Below the pieces are notes generated by a model. It made no database searches, was not told where the DNA came from, and saw nothing but the letters and a program-made list of their open reading frames with translations. From an uncultured Clostridia bacterium (GTDB lineage: Bacteria; Bacillota; Clostridia; Oscillospirales; Ruminococcaceae): a DNA stretch of 42,331 bases. The stretch spans positions 1 to 42,331 of the forward strand of contig CANQJW010000004.1 of assembly GCA_947624345.1 (NCBI GenBank), read 5' to 3'. The position numbers were made by a program, and so were the translations under genes. Position 1 is the first letter of the stretch, and every line of letters starts with the position of its first letter. Of this stretch, positions 1 to 7,740 are shown piece after piece.

Positions 1-14
1 TTAAGGTAAAGTAA
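1..14 (+). CDS. 3' end of a surface-protein gene (partial)
   Basis: The first 14 bases read as the last codons Val-Lys-Val-Lys (first Val incomplete) and a TAA stop. They are identical to the last 14 bases of the LRR/Fn3 surface protein gene on the minus strand at 30401. After the stop, the next 14 bases (15-28) are again identical to bases downstream of that gene, once 13 extra bases there are skipped, and both continue into a hairpin beginning AGAGCGT. The best reading is the C-terminus of a paralogue with the same lysine-rich Fn3-like end, its body lying before the window. Only the stop region is visible, so this is an inference from shared flanking DNA. Confidence 0.5.
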
Positions 15-20
15 AAAAGT

Positions 21-55
21 AAGAGCGTACGGGAAAACCTGTACGCTCTTGTCTT
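21..55 (+). terminator. hairpin after the partial gene
   Basis: AAGAGCGTAC (21-30) pairs perfectly with GTACGCTCTT (41-50), leaving a 10-base middle that can add GGG/CCT pairs. The following bases (GTCTT) are a weak U-tract. It sits 7 bases after the putative stop and resembles the hairpin after the gene at 30401. Confidence 0.6.
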
Positions 56-61
56 ATATAT

Positions 62-117
62 TCAATTGTCCATTATCAATTTTCCATTATCAATTATCCA
101 TTATCCATTATCAATTG
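62..117. repeat. heptad tandem repeat A (8 units)
   Basis: Eight uninterrupted 7-base units alternate between TCAATTN and TCCATTA with no phase break. This is one of six period-7 arrays in intergenic DNA of this window (62, 191, 6414, 7509, 7650, 24727). Confidence 0.85.
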
Positions 118-179
118 ATATAAGCCTGCCGTTGCGCTAACTTTAACATTTATCAAATTTATAATAGGCAGTACTGGAT

Positions 180-239
180 GCAACGCACCGTTGCCTCGGC
201 GGTCTTGCCTCTTGCTTCTGGTATCTAACTTCTTGTAGT
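180..239. repeat. hairpin plus heptad tandem repeat B
   Basis: GCAACG (180-185) pairs with CGTTGC (189-194). From 191 seven units of 7 bases follow, most of the form TNGNNTC or TAACTTC (TTGCCTC, TTGCTTC, TGGTATC and so on). The unit is the same as in array E at 7650. The rest of 118-290 shows no gene; 121-140 read on the minus strand resembles 6379-6398 (a CAACGGCRGGCT module). Confidence 0.75.
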
Positions 240-295
240 AGAAAAATATTTAAAAAATTCAAGCTTTTAACTATAATTTTAGGTAAAATGGAGAA

Positions 296-311
296 TGTTA
301 AAAAATTAACA
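296..311. promoter_or_regulatory. Rex-type redox operator ahead of adhE
   Basis: TGTTAA (296-301), AAAA, TTAACA (306-311) is a perfect dyad matching the core of the Rex consensus known in Gram-positive bacteria (TTGTTAA-N4-TTAACAA). Rex senses NADH/NAD+ and represses fermentative genes, adhE being a classic target. The site ends 9 bases before the -35 box. The sequence match is direct; binding by Rex is inference. Confidence 0.7.
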
Positions 312-320
312 ATAACCCTA

Positions 321-350
321 TTGACAAGCGAATAATGTCAATATTATAAT
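321..350 (+). promoter_or_regulatory. adhE promoter with overlapping dyad
   Basis: TTGACA (321-326) and TATAAT (345-350) are both perfect consensus hexamers, 18 bases apart. A separate dyad, TAATGTCA (333-340) and TGACATTA (353-360), has 8-bp arms exactly flanking the -10 box and could be a second operator. A further TATAAT lies at 359-364. The predicted leader is about 105 bases. Confidence 0.75.
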
Positions 351-464
351 TGTGACATTATAATATAATTATGGATATAGAAAAATATTCTGGTAAAGAT
401 AATGTTAAGAATTATATTGTAAATTACATTAACTTTTATATATTTTTTAAGGAGAGATTTCCAG

Positions 465-3107
465 ATGAGTAACAAGAAAGAAACACATGCTGAGACAAAT
501 ACGATACTTATTAACAGCGTTGAATCTTTAGAGGCAAGACTGAGAGAACTCAGAAAAGCTCAGGAGGAGTTTGCAACGTTTTCTCAGGAAAAGGTTGATG
601 AGATTTTCAAAGCAGCCGCAATCGCTGCCAACAAGCAGAGAATACCTCTTGCAAAAATGGCGGTTGAAGAAACAGGTATGGGAATTGTTGAAGACAAGGT
701 TATAAAAAACAACTATGCGTCTGAATATATTTACAACGCATATAAGGACACAAAAACCTGTGATATTATCGAAAGAGATGAAGCTTTCGGAACAATAAAG
801 GTTGCGGAACCTATTGGTGTTGTTGCGGCGGTTATTCCTACAACTAACCCTACATCAACAGCAATTTTCAAAACTCTTATCTGCTTAAAGACAAGAAATG
901 CAATTATAATCTCCCCTCACCCAAGGGCTAAGAACTGCACTATCGAGGCGGCAAAAATAGTTTTAGAGGCAGCAGTTAAGGCAGGTGCTCCTGAGGGAAT
1001 TATCGCTTGGATTGATGTTCCGTCTTTAGAGCTTACAAATATGGTAATGAGCGAGGCAGATATTATTCTCGCAACAGGCGGACCCGGTATGGTCCATGCT
1101 GCTTATTCAAGCGGAAAGCCGGCGTTGGGCGTAGGTGCCGGAAATGTACCTGCTATTATCGACAAATCGGCTGATATTAAAATGGCTGTAAACTCAATTA
1201 TCCATTCAAAGACATTCGATAACGGCGTTATCTGTGCATCAGAGCAGTCGGTTATCGTTGATAAGGATATCTACACTCAGGTTAAGAAAGAATTTAAGGA
1301 CAGAGGCTGTTATATTTTAAATAAAGAAGAGACAAAAAAAGTCGGCGATACAATGATTATCAACGGCTCTTTGAACTCAAAGATCGCAGGACAGTCAGCA
1401 TACAAAATTGCCAAGCTTTCAGGAATTGATGTTCCTGAAAGGACAAAGATCCTAATAGGCGAGGTTACATCTGTTTCGCTCGACGAGCCTTTTGCTCACG
1501 AGAAGCTATCCCCTGTTCTGGGTATATATAAGTCTAAGGACTTCGACGACGCACTTGACAAAGCAGATCACTTAATAAAAGACGGCGGTTACGGACACAC
1601 AGCTTCGCTTTATGTTAATGCTGTTACAGAAAAAGCAAAAATCGATAAATTTGCAAATATGATGAAGGCTTGCCGTATTTTAGTCAACACCCCTTCATCA
1701 CACGGCGGTATAGGCGACTTGTATAACTTTAATCTTTTACCTTCACTAACCCTTGGATGCGGTTCATGGGGCGGAAACTCAGTCTCTGAAAATGTTGGAG
1801 TTAAACATCTCTTGAACATTAAGACAGTTGCCGAAAGGAGAGAGAATATGCTTTGGTTCAGATCACCTGAAAAGGTTTATTTCAAAAAAGGCTGTCTTCC
1901 TGTTGCGCTCAAAGAGCTTAAGACAGTTATGGATAAAAAGAAGTGTTTTATTGTAACAGACCAGTTCTTATATGAAAACGGATACACAAAATGCGTTACA
2001 GATCAGTTAGACAAAATGGGAATCAAGCACGCTACATTCTTCGACGTTGCTCCTGACCCAACTCTTGCCTGTGCTATAGAGGGTGCAAAGCAACTGACAG
2101 CTTTCGGCCCTGATGTTATCATAGCTGTCGGTGGAGGCTCAGCAATGGACGCCGCTAAGATTATGTGGGTACTTTATGAACACCCTGAGGCTGACTTTAT
2201 GGATATGGCAATGAGATTTATTGATATCCGCAAGAGGGTTTACACATTCCCTAAAATGGGCGAAAAGGCATACTTTATTGCAGTTCCTACTTCGTCAGGA
2301 ACAGGCTCTGAGGTAACACCTTTTGCTGTTATCACAGATGAAAAAACAGGGACAAAATATCCTCTTGCCGACTACGAGTTGATGCCGAATATGGCTATCG
2401 TAGACGCAGACCTTATGATGAATCAGCCAAAGGGATTGACTGCGGCTTCGGGTATTGATGCTGTAACTCACGCTCTCGAAGCTTATGCTTCAGTAATGGC
2501 TACAGATTATACAGACGGTCTTGCTCTTAAAGCGCTTAAAAACATTTTCACATATCTGCCCTCTGCATATGAAAACGGTGCTAATGACCCTCAAGCAAGA
2601 GAAAAGATGGCAACAGCTTCAACGCTTGCAGGTATGGCATTTGCAAACGCATTTTTAGGTGTATGCCACTCAATGGCCCACAAGCTGGGAGCTTATCATC
2701 ACCTTCCTCACGGTATTGCAAACGCACTCTTAATAGACAATGTTATGAGATTTAATGCAAATCCGTCACCTAGAAAGATGGGAACATTCTCACAATATCA
2801 ATATCCTCATACTCTTGAAAGATACTGCGAGTGTGCAAACTTTCTCGGAATCAATGGAAAGAATGATAAGGAAACTCTTGAACTTCTTATTGACGCTATT
2901 GACGATCTTAAAGAAACTGTCGGAATTAAGAAGTCGATCAAGGATTACGACATTTCAGAAGAGGATTTTATGGCAACGATAGACCAGATGACAGAGGACG
3001 CATTCGACGATCAATGTACAGGAGCTAACCCGAGATATCCGCTGTTGAGCGAAATCAAAGATATGTATATTAAAGCATACTATGGCGCAAAACTAATCGA
3101 AGAATAG
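465..3107 (+). CDS. adhE: bifunctional acetaldehyde-CoA/alcohol dehydrogenase AdhE
   Basis: This cytoplasmic enzyme reduces acetyl-CoA to acetaldehyde and then ethanol, using two NADH and so regenerating NAD+ in fermentation. The 880-residue length is normal for AdhE. Residues 1 to about 440 form the CoA-acylating aldehyde dehydrogenase domain, with the catalytic Cys near residue 257 in the motif VICASEQ. Residues from about 460 on form the iron-dependent alcohol dehydrogenase domain, with DAVTHALEAY and the metal-binding histidine cluster at about 735-749 (HSMAHKLGAYHHLPHG). The ATG follows AAGGAGAG. AdhE proteins usually assemble into filaments (spirosomes). The gene is monocistronic by layout, behind a consensus promoter and a Rex-type site, so redox control is likely. 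Confidence 0.97.
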   Translation: MSNKKETHAETNTILINSVESLEARLRELRKAQEEFATFSQEKVDEIFKAAAIAANKQRIPLAKMAVEETGMGIVEDKVIKNNYASEYIYNAYKDTKTCDIIERDEAFGTIKVAEPIGVVAAVIPTTNPTSTAIFKTLICLKTRNAIIISPHPRAKNCTIEAAKIVLEAAVKAGAPEGIIAWIDVPSLELTNMVMSEADIILATGGPGMVHAAYSSGKPALGVGAGNVPAIIDKSADIKMAVNSIIHSKTFDNGVICASEQSVIVDKDIYTQVKKEFKDRGCYILNKEETKKVGDTMIINGSLNSKIAGQSAYKIAKLSGIDVPERTKILIGEVTSVSLDEPFAHEKLSPVLGIYKSKDFDDALDKADHLIKDGGYGHTASLYVNAVTEKAKIDKFANMMKACRILVNTPSSHGGIGDLYNFNLLPSLTLGCGSWGGNSVSENVGVKHLLNIKTVAERRENMLWFRSPEKVYFKKGCLPVALKELKTVMDKKKCFIVTDQFLYENGYTKCVTDQLDKMGIKHATFFDVAPDPTLACAIEGAKQLTAFGPDVIIAVGGGSAMDAAKIMWVLYEHPEADFMDMAMRFIDIRKRVYTFPKMGEKAYFIAVPTSSGTGSEVTPFAVITDEKTGTKYPLADYELMPNMAIVDADLMMNQPKGLTAASGIDAVTHALEAYASVMATDYTDGLALKALKNIFTYLPSAYENGANDPQAREKMATASTLAGMAFANAFLGVCHSMAHKLGAYHHLPHGIANALLIDNVMRFNANPSPRKMGTFSQYQYPHTLERYCECANFLGINGKNDKETLELLIDAIDDLKETVGIKKSIKDYDISEEDFMATIDQMTEDAFDDQCTGANPRYPLLSEIKDMYIKAYYGAKLIEE

Positions 3108-3147
3108 CCGATCTAGCCTCCCGCTTTGGGAAGCTTGTACAATAAAC
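3108..3147. repeat. post-stop GC-rich element, copy 1
   Basis: Directly after the adhE TAG lies a degenerate copy of an element also found after the stops at 6323 and 14406. The best-conserved part is 3121-3146, which matches 6349-6374 at most positions (CCGCYTTTGGGWAGYTTGTA core). TCCC/GGGA around GCTTT can form a small hairpin. Confidence 0.5.
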
Positions 3148-3180
3148 AACCTTATACAAAGGCAGGTCAAACTAAAAGTG

Positions 3181-3209
3181 TTGCAATCAAAATATGTTTT
3201 TGATATAAT
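3181..3209 (+). promoter_or_regulatory. promoter of the APH-type kinase gene
   Basis: TTGCAA (3181-3186), 17 bases, TATAAT (3204-3209). The predicted leader is about 40 bases. Confidence 0.7.
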
Positions 3210-3256
3210 GTAATTAGCAAGGATTTTACTATCTAATAACGAGCGGAGGATTGATT

Positions 3257-4006
3257 ATGGATTTTGAAAAGGTAGTTGCTGAAAGAAGCAAAAAAACCAT
3301 TTATAAAGACGGAAATAAGGCTATAAAGGTTTTCAGTGAGGATTTCAAAAAGTCTGATATCTTGAACGAGGCTCTTAATCAGGCAAGAGTTGAAGAAACA
3401 GGACTTAACATACCTTCCATTTTGGAGGTTTCTAAAATAGACGGAAAATGGGCTATCACAAGCGAGTTTATTGAGGGCAAGACCATAGCTAAGCTTATAG
3501 AGGAGAACCCTGATAAAACTGATGAATATATGGAGCTTTTTGTTGATATTCAGCTTAATATTCAGAGCAAGAAAAGCCCGCTTTTAAACAAGCAAAAGGA
3601 TAAGATGCAGGGCAAGATTTCTCAGACAGATTTGGACGCAACAACAAGATATGAGCTTCACACACGCTTAGCAGGAATGCCTAAGCACAATAAGGTCTGT
3701 CACGGAGACTTTAACCCATCGAATGTAATTATCACCGAAAACGGCGATGCTTATGTAATTGACTGGGCTCACGCTACACAGGGCAACGCTTCTGCCGATG
3801 CGGCAAGAACCTATCTGCTCTTTATGCTTCATGGACAAACAGAGCTGGGAGAGAAGTATCTTAACCTGTTCTGTGAAAAGAGCGACACAGCTAAGCAGTA
3901 TGTTCAGCAGTGGATGCCTATTGTTGCGGCTTCACAGTCGGTCAAGGGCAATCCTGAGGAAAAAGACTTCTTAATGAACTGGGTAAACGTAGTAGACTAC
4001 GAATAA
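3257..4006 (+). CDS. APH/choline kinase-family phosphotransferase
   Basis: The 249-residue protein has the protein-kinase-like fold of the aminoglycoside phosphotransferase family. The catalytic loop HGDFNPSN has H149 and D151, and IDWAHA supplies the metal-binding Asp (D169). Members phosphorylate hydroxyls of small molecules such as choline, sugars or aminoglycosides; the substrate here cannot be told from sequence. The N-lobe is short (about 100 residues). ATG 3257 was chosen because GGAGGA ends 6 bases before it; a TTG at 3251 directly abuts that site. It has its own promoter and a terminator at 4111, so it appears to be a single-gene unit. Nothing nearby indicates drug resistance. Confidence 0.8.
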   Translation: MDFEKVVAERSKKTIYKDGNKAIKVFSEDFKKSDILNEALNQARVEETGLNIPSILEVSKIDGKWAITSEFIEGKTIAKLIEENPDKTDEYMELFVDIQLNIQSKKSPLLNKQKDKMQGKISQTDLDATTRYELHTRLAGMPKHNKVCHGDFNPSNVIITENGDAYVIDWAHATQGNASADAARTYLLFMLHGQTELGEKYLNLFCEKSDTAKQYVQQWMPIVAASQSVKGNPEEKDFLMNWVNVVDYE

Positions 4007-4110
4007 TAGCTTCCGTATATCTAAAATAAAAATAAACCGCATAAATACGGAATTTCCGCAGTGAACCTAACCCTAAAAGTCAGACAAGGTTTTAATTAAA
4101 TAATTATGCA

Positions 4111-4142
4111 AAACGACTAAGAAAAATCTTGGTCGTTTTTGT
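4111..4142. terminator. terminator between convergent genes
   Basis: ACGACTAAG (4113-4121) pairs with CTTGGTCGT with one G-U pair, followed by TTTTTG. It serves the plus-strand kinase gene and perhaps the minus-strand deacetylase. Confidence 0.8.
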
Positions 4143-4186
4143 TATACGGCTTTGATTCTGTATTCAACAGGAGATAATTTCTTTTT

Positions 4187-5050
4187 CTATTCATCAAGTA
4201 CCCTTTTCATAAAATCCTCAGTTGAAACTCCGCTTGTTCGGTTGTATCTGTTAAGACGATAAAGGCAATCCTCGTCCTTAGTTATATAATTCTGCTTTTC
4301 CTCAACCCCAAAGCTCACTTTAAATCCGCAGGCCTTGACAAACTGCGTGCTGTCATCAGACACTGCCCCATAAGGATAAACATATGTATTCGGCACGATC
4401 TCGCAGTTGGATTTAATTTTTTCCAAAAAACTCAGCGTGTCAGCCATAAAAGCAGACCGATAGTCGTCGTAGCTTTCGTTACCCATTCTTTTAGAGCCTA
4501 CCCTTTTGGCCATAGTATGAAAATTATCCGAGTGGCAGGCAATTTCCACTCTGCCGCTGATATAGGCGTTCTTGCAGTCCTCCCACGACATATACGAATA
4601 ATTCGGGTTAGGATCATTCTCCTCCGTAGCCTTGTCGCAGAATGTTCCCACAACACCGAAAACGGCTTTCATATTATATTTAGACAACAGCGGAAGAACA
4701 TAATACATATTATTATAACAGCCGTCGTCGAAGCTTAAAATCACAGGCTTTTCCGGAAGCTTCTTATCTGAATAAACATAGGCGATAAGGTCCTGACAAA
4801 GTATCGGAGTATATCCGTGTTCCTTCAAGTATAGCATATCCTTTTCAAGATCCAGTGGAGACAGTACATACTCCCCCTGCTTGCTCTCATCCTTTAAGAT
4901 GGAATGGTACATTATGATAGGAAGCTTGACCCCTCTCCTGCTTTCTGCGAACGCAGAGACTGTATAAACTAATACCGACACAATTATAGCTCCCGAAATA
5001 AAAAAGGACAGCGATTTAAAGACTTTTTTTAAAAGAATAACTTTAAACAA
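4187..5050 (-). CDS. membrane-anchored polysaccharide deacetylase
   Basis: This is a NodB/CE4-family metal-dependent deacetylase that removes acetyl groups from N-acetylated glycans, probably peptidoglycan or another wall polymer outside the membrane. An N-terminal basic segment and hydrophobic helix (about residues 12-35) act as signal or anchor. Catalytic motif 1 is SFDDG (D108, D109) and motif 2 is HSDNFH (H173, H178), together giving the Asp-His-His metal site. The length of 287 residues is usual for the short secreted type. The start is TTG: AGGAG lies 10 bases upstream and no ATG is nearby. It stands alone on its strand between two plus-strand genes. Confidence 0.88.
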   Translation of the reverse strand: MFKVILLKKVFKSLSFFISGAIIVSVLVYTVSAFAESRRGVKLPIIMYHSILKDESKQGEYVLSPLDLEKDMLYLKEHGYTPILCQDLIAYVYSDKKLPEKPVILSFDDGCYNNMYYVLPLLSKYNMKAVFGVVGTFCDKATEENDPNPNYSYMSWEDCKNAYISGRVEIACHSDNFHTMAKRVGSKRMGNESYDDYRSAFMADTLSFLEKIKSNCEIVPNTYVYPYGAVSDDSTQFVKACGFKVSFGVEEKQNYITKDEDCLYRLNRYNRTSGVSTEDFMKRVLDE

Positions 5051-5137
5051 ATTTTATCACTCCTGATATAAGCCAACTTTAATTGAACACTCAATACCAT
5101 ATATATTATAAAATCCTTGCGATTATTTGTATTTTCC

Positions 5138-5166
5138 TTGTTTTTATCTTATTGATATGGTATACT
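5138..5166 (+). promoter_or_regulatory. phosphofructokinase promoter and leader hairpin
   Basis: TTGTTT (5138-5143), 17 bases, TATACT (5161-5166). The leader then contains a perfect 6-bp hairpin, GCAACG-ATGA-CGTTGC (5198-5213), about 14 bases before the ribosome site. Confidence 0.7.
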
Positions 5167-5240
5167 AGAAGCAGGATACTATATATAAGATGCAAGAGCA
5201 ACGATGACGTTGCATACTGCGTGCATAGGAGAAGAAGTTT

Positions 5241-6323
5241 ATGACAAGAAGAATTGGTATTTTAACAAGCGGCGGAGACTGTCCCGGACTTAATGCTACT
5301 ATTCGTGGAGCAGCAAAGGCTTGTTATCAGAAGTTTGGAAAAGACGGCGTTGAAATTATCGGTATTCACGATGGATATTCAGGGCTTATCAACAATCAGT
5401 GCAAGGTAATGTCCCCATCTGATTTTTCGGGTATTCTTAATCAGGGCGGAACTATTTTCGGAACAAAGAGAACCCCGTATAAGATGATGCAGGTTATCGA
5501 GGAAGACAATATAAACAAAGTCAAAGCAATGAAGCAGACCTACAAAAAGCAAAAGCTTGACTGTCTTTTAACTCTTGGCGGAAACGGCACTCATAAGACG
5601 GCAAATCTTCTCTCAAACGAGGGGCTTAATGTTATAGGACTTCCCAAAACCATAGACAACGATATATGGGGAACAGATGTAACATTCGGTTTTCATTCTG
5701 CTGTTGACATTGCTACTGATGTTATAGACAGGATTCACACAACTGCCAACTCTCACGGAAGAACTCTTGTTGTTGAAATTATGGGAAATAAAGCAGGCTG
5801 GCTCACGCTCTATTCGGGAATAGCGGGAGGTGCTGATATAATAGTTATCCCTGAGATTCCATTCAATATAAAGAAAATCTGCAAGGCGGTTGAAAAGCGT
5901 GCAAAAAGAGGAAGCGCCTTTTCTATCCTGGCTGTTGCAGAGGGTGCATTTGATGAGGACGAAGCTAAACTCAAGAAAAAAGAGCGTGCGAGAAGACGAG
6001 CAGAGGCAGGCGAGACGACAGCCACTAACAGAATTGCCAAAGCTATCGAGCAAAACACAGGCTTTGAAACAAGAGTATGCGTACCGGGTCATATGCTAAG
6101 GGGCGGAAATCCGTCCGCTTATGACAGAGTTCTGGCAACAAAATTCGGCTGTCACACTGCTAATCTTATTGAGCAGGAAAAGTACGGCTATGCGGTTGCA
6201 ATGAAAAACAACATAGTTACCGAAAATAAGCTTGAGGATGTTGCAGGAAAAACAAAGTTTGTGCCAACCGATGACCAGCTTATTAAAACTGCAAGAGATA
6301 TAGGAATCAGCTTCGGTGACTAG
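5241..6323 (+). CDS. 6-phosphofructokinase, mixed-type (ATP or PPi donor unclear)
   Basis: The enzyme phosphorylates fructose 6-phosphate to fructose 1,6-bisphosphate, the committed glycolytic step. Its 360 residues match the clade holding both ATP- and PPi-dependent members rather than the 320-residue PfkA. Motifs are LTSGGDCPGLN (residues 8-18), GGNGT (113-117), PKTIDND (135-141, catalytic D139) and VEIMG. The usual GGDGS/GGDGT has Asn115 in place of Asp. Gly116 corresponds to E. coli Gly104 (ATP type), while Lys136 corresponds to position 124, where Lys typifies PPi enzymes, so the donor is ambiguous. The ATG follows AGGAGAAG. The aldolase for its product lies just downstream but has its own promoter. 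Confidence 0.9.
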   Translation: MTRRIGILTSGGDCPGLNATIRGAAKACYQKFGKDGVEIIGIHDGYSGLINNQCKVMSPSDFSGILNQGGTIFGTKRTPYKMMQVIEEDNINKVKAMKQTYKKQKLDCLLTLGGNGTHKTANLLSNEGLNVIGLPKTIDNDIWGTDVTFGFHSAVDIATDVIDRIHTTANSHGRTLVVEIMGNKAGWLTLYSGIAGGADIIVIPEIPFNIKKICKAVEKRAKRGSAFSILAVAEGAFDEDEAKLKKKERARRRAEAGETTATNRIAKAIEQNTGFETRVCVPGHMLRGGNPSAYDRVLATKFGCHTANLIEQEKYGYAVAMKNNIVTENKLEDVAGKTKFVPTDDQLIKTARDIGISFGD

Positions 6324-6372
6324 CCAGCGAGCCGCTGGGGGCTCTGCCGCCTTTGGGTAGTTTGTAAAATGT
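6324..6372. repeat. post-stop GC-rich element, copy 2
   Basis: Begins at the TAG of the phosphofructokinase gene and reads CCAGCGAGCC, then GGGGCTCTGCC. GAGCC/GGCTC form a hairpin around GCTGGG. It shares the TAGCCRGCGA start and GGCTCTGCC block with 14404-14452, and its tail with 3121-3146. Confidence 0.6.
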
Positions 6373-6386
6373 AATAATTTGTGCAA

Positions 6387-6464
6387 CGGCGGGCTAATAC
6401 AAAGTGAAAAAGGTAAGTTCTAACTTCTTACTTCTATCTTCTATTCTCTAAATGTTGCCCGCCG
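6387..6464. repeat. inverted repeat enclosing heptad array C
   Basis: CGGCGGGC (6387-6394) and GCCCGCCG (6457-6464) are perfect inverted arms. The loop between them contains five heptads at 6414-6448 (TAAGTTC, TAACTTC, TTACTTC, TATCTTC, TATTCTC). Confidence 0.75.
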
Positions 6465-6473
6465 AACTGCTAG

Positions 6474-6502
6474 TTGCATTTTTAAGAAAAATAAGGTATA
6501 AT
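6474..6502 (+). promoter_or_regulatory. aldolase promoter
   Basis: TTGCAT (6474-6479), 17 bases, TATAAT (6497-6502). GGAGG follows at 6522, giving a short leader. Confidence 0.8.
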
Positions 6503-6537
6503 AGTCTTGTTATATTAAATTTGGAGGTAAAATATTT

Positions 6538-7401
6538 ATGTTAGTTTCGGCAAAGGAAATGCTTAACAAAGCAAGAGAAGGTAAATATGCAGTAGGACAA
6601 TTCAACATCAACAATCTTGAATGGACTAAGGCTATTTTGCTTACTGCACAGGAGCAAAACTCACCTGTTATCCTTGGTGTTTCTGAGGGTGCAGGAAAGT
6701 ATATGTGCGGTTACAAGACAGTTGTTGGAATGGTAAACGGAATGTTAGAGGAGCTTGGTATCACTGTTCCTGTTGCTCTTCACCTTGACCACGGCTCATA
6801 CGACGGAGCAAAGGCTTGTATTGAAGCAGGCTTCAGTTCAGTTATGTTCGACGGTTCACACTATCCGATCGAGGAAAATATCGAAAAAACAAAAGAGCTT
6901 GTTGCTGAGTGTGAAAAGCTTGGTCTTTCAATAGAAGCAGAGGTAGGTTCAATCGGCGGAGAGGAAGACGGAGTTATTGGCGCCGGCGAATGTGCAGATC
7001 CTGACGAGTGTAAGGCTATCGCTGATTTAGGCGTTACAATGCTTGCAGCCGGTATCGGAAACATTCACGGAAAATATCCTGAAAACTGGGCAGGTCTTTC
7101 ATTTGAAACGCTCGCCGCTGTCAAGGAAAAGGTAGGCGATATGCCTTTGGTTCTTCACGGCGGAACAGGAATCCCTGAGGATATGATTAAAAAGGCTATC
7201 TCTCTGGGAGTTGCTAAGATCAATGTAAATACAGAATGTCAGCTTGCATTCCAGGAAGCTACAAGAAAGTACATAGAAGAGGGTAAAGATCAGCAAGGAA
7301 AGGGATTCGACCCTAGAAAGCTTCTCGCACCCGGCTTTGAGGCTATCAAAGAAACAGTAAAAGAAAAGATGGAGCTTTTCGGTTCTATCGGCAAAGCATA
7401 A
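6538..7401 (+). CDS. fba: class II fructose-bisphosphate aldolase
   Basis: This zinc enzyme reversibly cleaves fructose 1,6-bisphosphate to dihydroxyacetone phosphate and glyceraldehyde 3-phosphate. The 287 residues are typical of the class IIB form. The signature HLDHGS lies near residue 82 (catalytic Asp and first zinc His), followed by EAEVGSIGG, the zinc-ligand motif GNIHGKYP, and LHGGTGIP, which binds the phosphate and carries the third zinc His. GGAGG precedes the ATG by 11 bases. It sits directly after phosphofructokinase, so two consecutive glycolytic steps are neighbours, but separate promoter and repeat DNA lie between them. Confidence 0.96.
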   Translation: MLVSAKEMLNKAREGKYAVGQFNINNLEWTKAILLTAQEQNSPVILGVSEGAGKYMCGYKTVVGMVNGMLEELGITVPVALHLDHGSYDGAKACIEAGFSSVMFDGSHYPIEENIEKTKELVAECEKLGLSIEAEVGSIGGEEDGVIGAGECADPDECKAIADLGVTMLAAGIGNIHGKYPENWAGLSFETLAAVKEKVGDMPLVLHGGTGIPEDMIKKAISLGVAKINVNTECQLAFQEATRKYIEEGKDQQGKGFDPRKLLAPGFEAIKETVKEKMELFGSIGKA

Positions 7402-7473
7402 AACAAATTAAAGTTAATACCGAGTGTAGCCTAGTTACCACTCGTTAATAAAAACAGGGATAATACTGAATTT

Positions 7474-7504
7474 AAAGACGTATCCTTGTGGTACGTCTTT
7501 TTAG
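7474..7504 (+). terminator. aldolase terminator
   Basis: AAAGACGTA (7474-7482) pairs perfectly with TACGTCTTT (7492-7500); the strand runs on as TTAGTTTTTT. Confidence 0.9.
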
Positions 7505-7508
7505 TTTT

Positions 7509-7550
7509 TTAGATGTTAGAAATTAGAAGTTAGATGTTAGAGATTAGATG
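7509..7550. repeat. heptad tandem repeat D (6 units)
   Basis: Six perfect-phase units TTAGANN (TTAGATG, TTAGAAA, TTAGAAG, TTAGATG, TTAGAGA, TTAGATG). Read on the other strand this is TAANNTC, the same form as arrays B and C, in inverted orientation. Between this array and the next (7551-7630) I see no gene. Confidence 0.85.
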
Positions 7551-7630
7551 TGATTAACACAAGAATCAAGATTCTATCTATTTTACAAAGCAAATACATT
7601 GTACTAACTCTCCAAAGAAGACAGATGCGT

Positions 7631-7740
7631 GCAGGGCTCAGTCCTGCTCTTGCCTCTTGCTTCTGGTTTCTTGCCTCTTGCTTCTGGTTTCTTGCCTCTT
7701 GCTTCTAGTTTCTAGCCTCTGGCCTCTGGTTTCTTGCCTC
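7631..7740. repeat. hairpin plus heptad tandem repeat E (13 units)
   Basis: GCAGGGC (7631-7637) pairs with GTCCTGC (7641-7647, one G-U). Thirteen consecutive 7-base units follow at 7650-7740, all fitting TNGNNTC (TTGCCTC, TTGCTTC, TGGTTTC, TAGCCTC and others) with no slip in phase. The array ends about 10 bases before the ribosome site of the QueT-like gene, so it probably lies in that gene's leader. I found no preQ1 riboswitch here. Confidence 0.9.

Noticed and set aside
3257..4006. Aminoglycoside resistance gene
   Set aside because: The APH fold motifs are shared by many small-molecule kinases, and neither the flanks nor the sequence resemble known resistance determinants.
5613..6092. 159-codon minus-strand frame inside phosphofructokinase
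   Set aside because: It is a shadow of a well-conserved gene, with no promoter or ribosome site.
7650..7740. Array E as a CRISPR
   Set aside because: The unit is 7 bp with no spacers and no cas genes are present.
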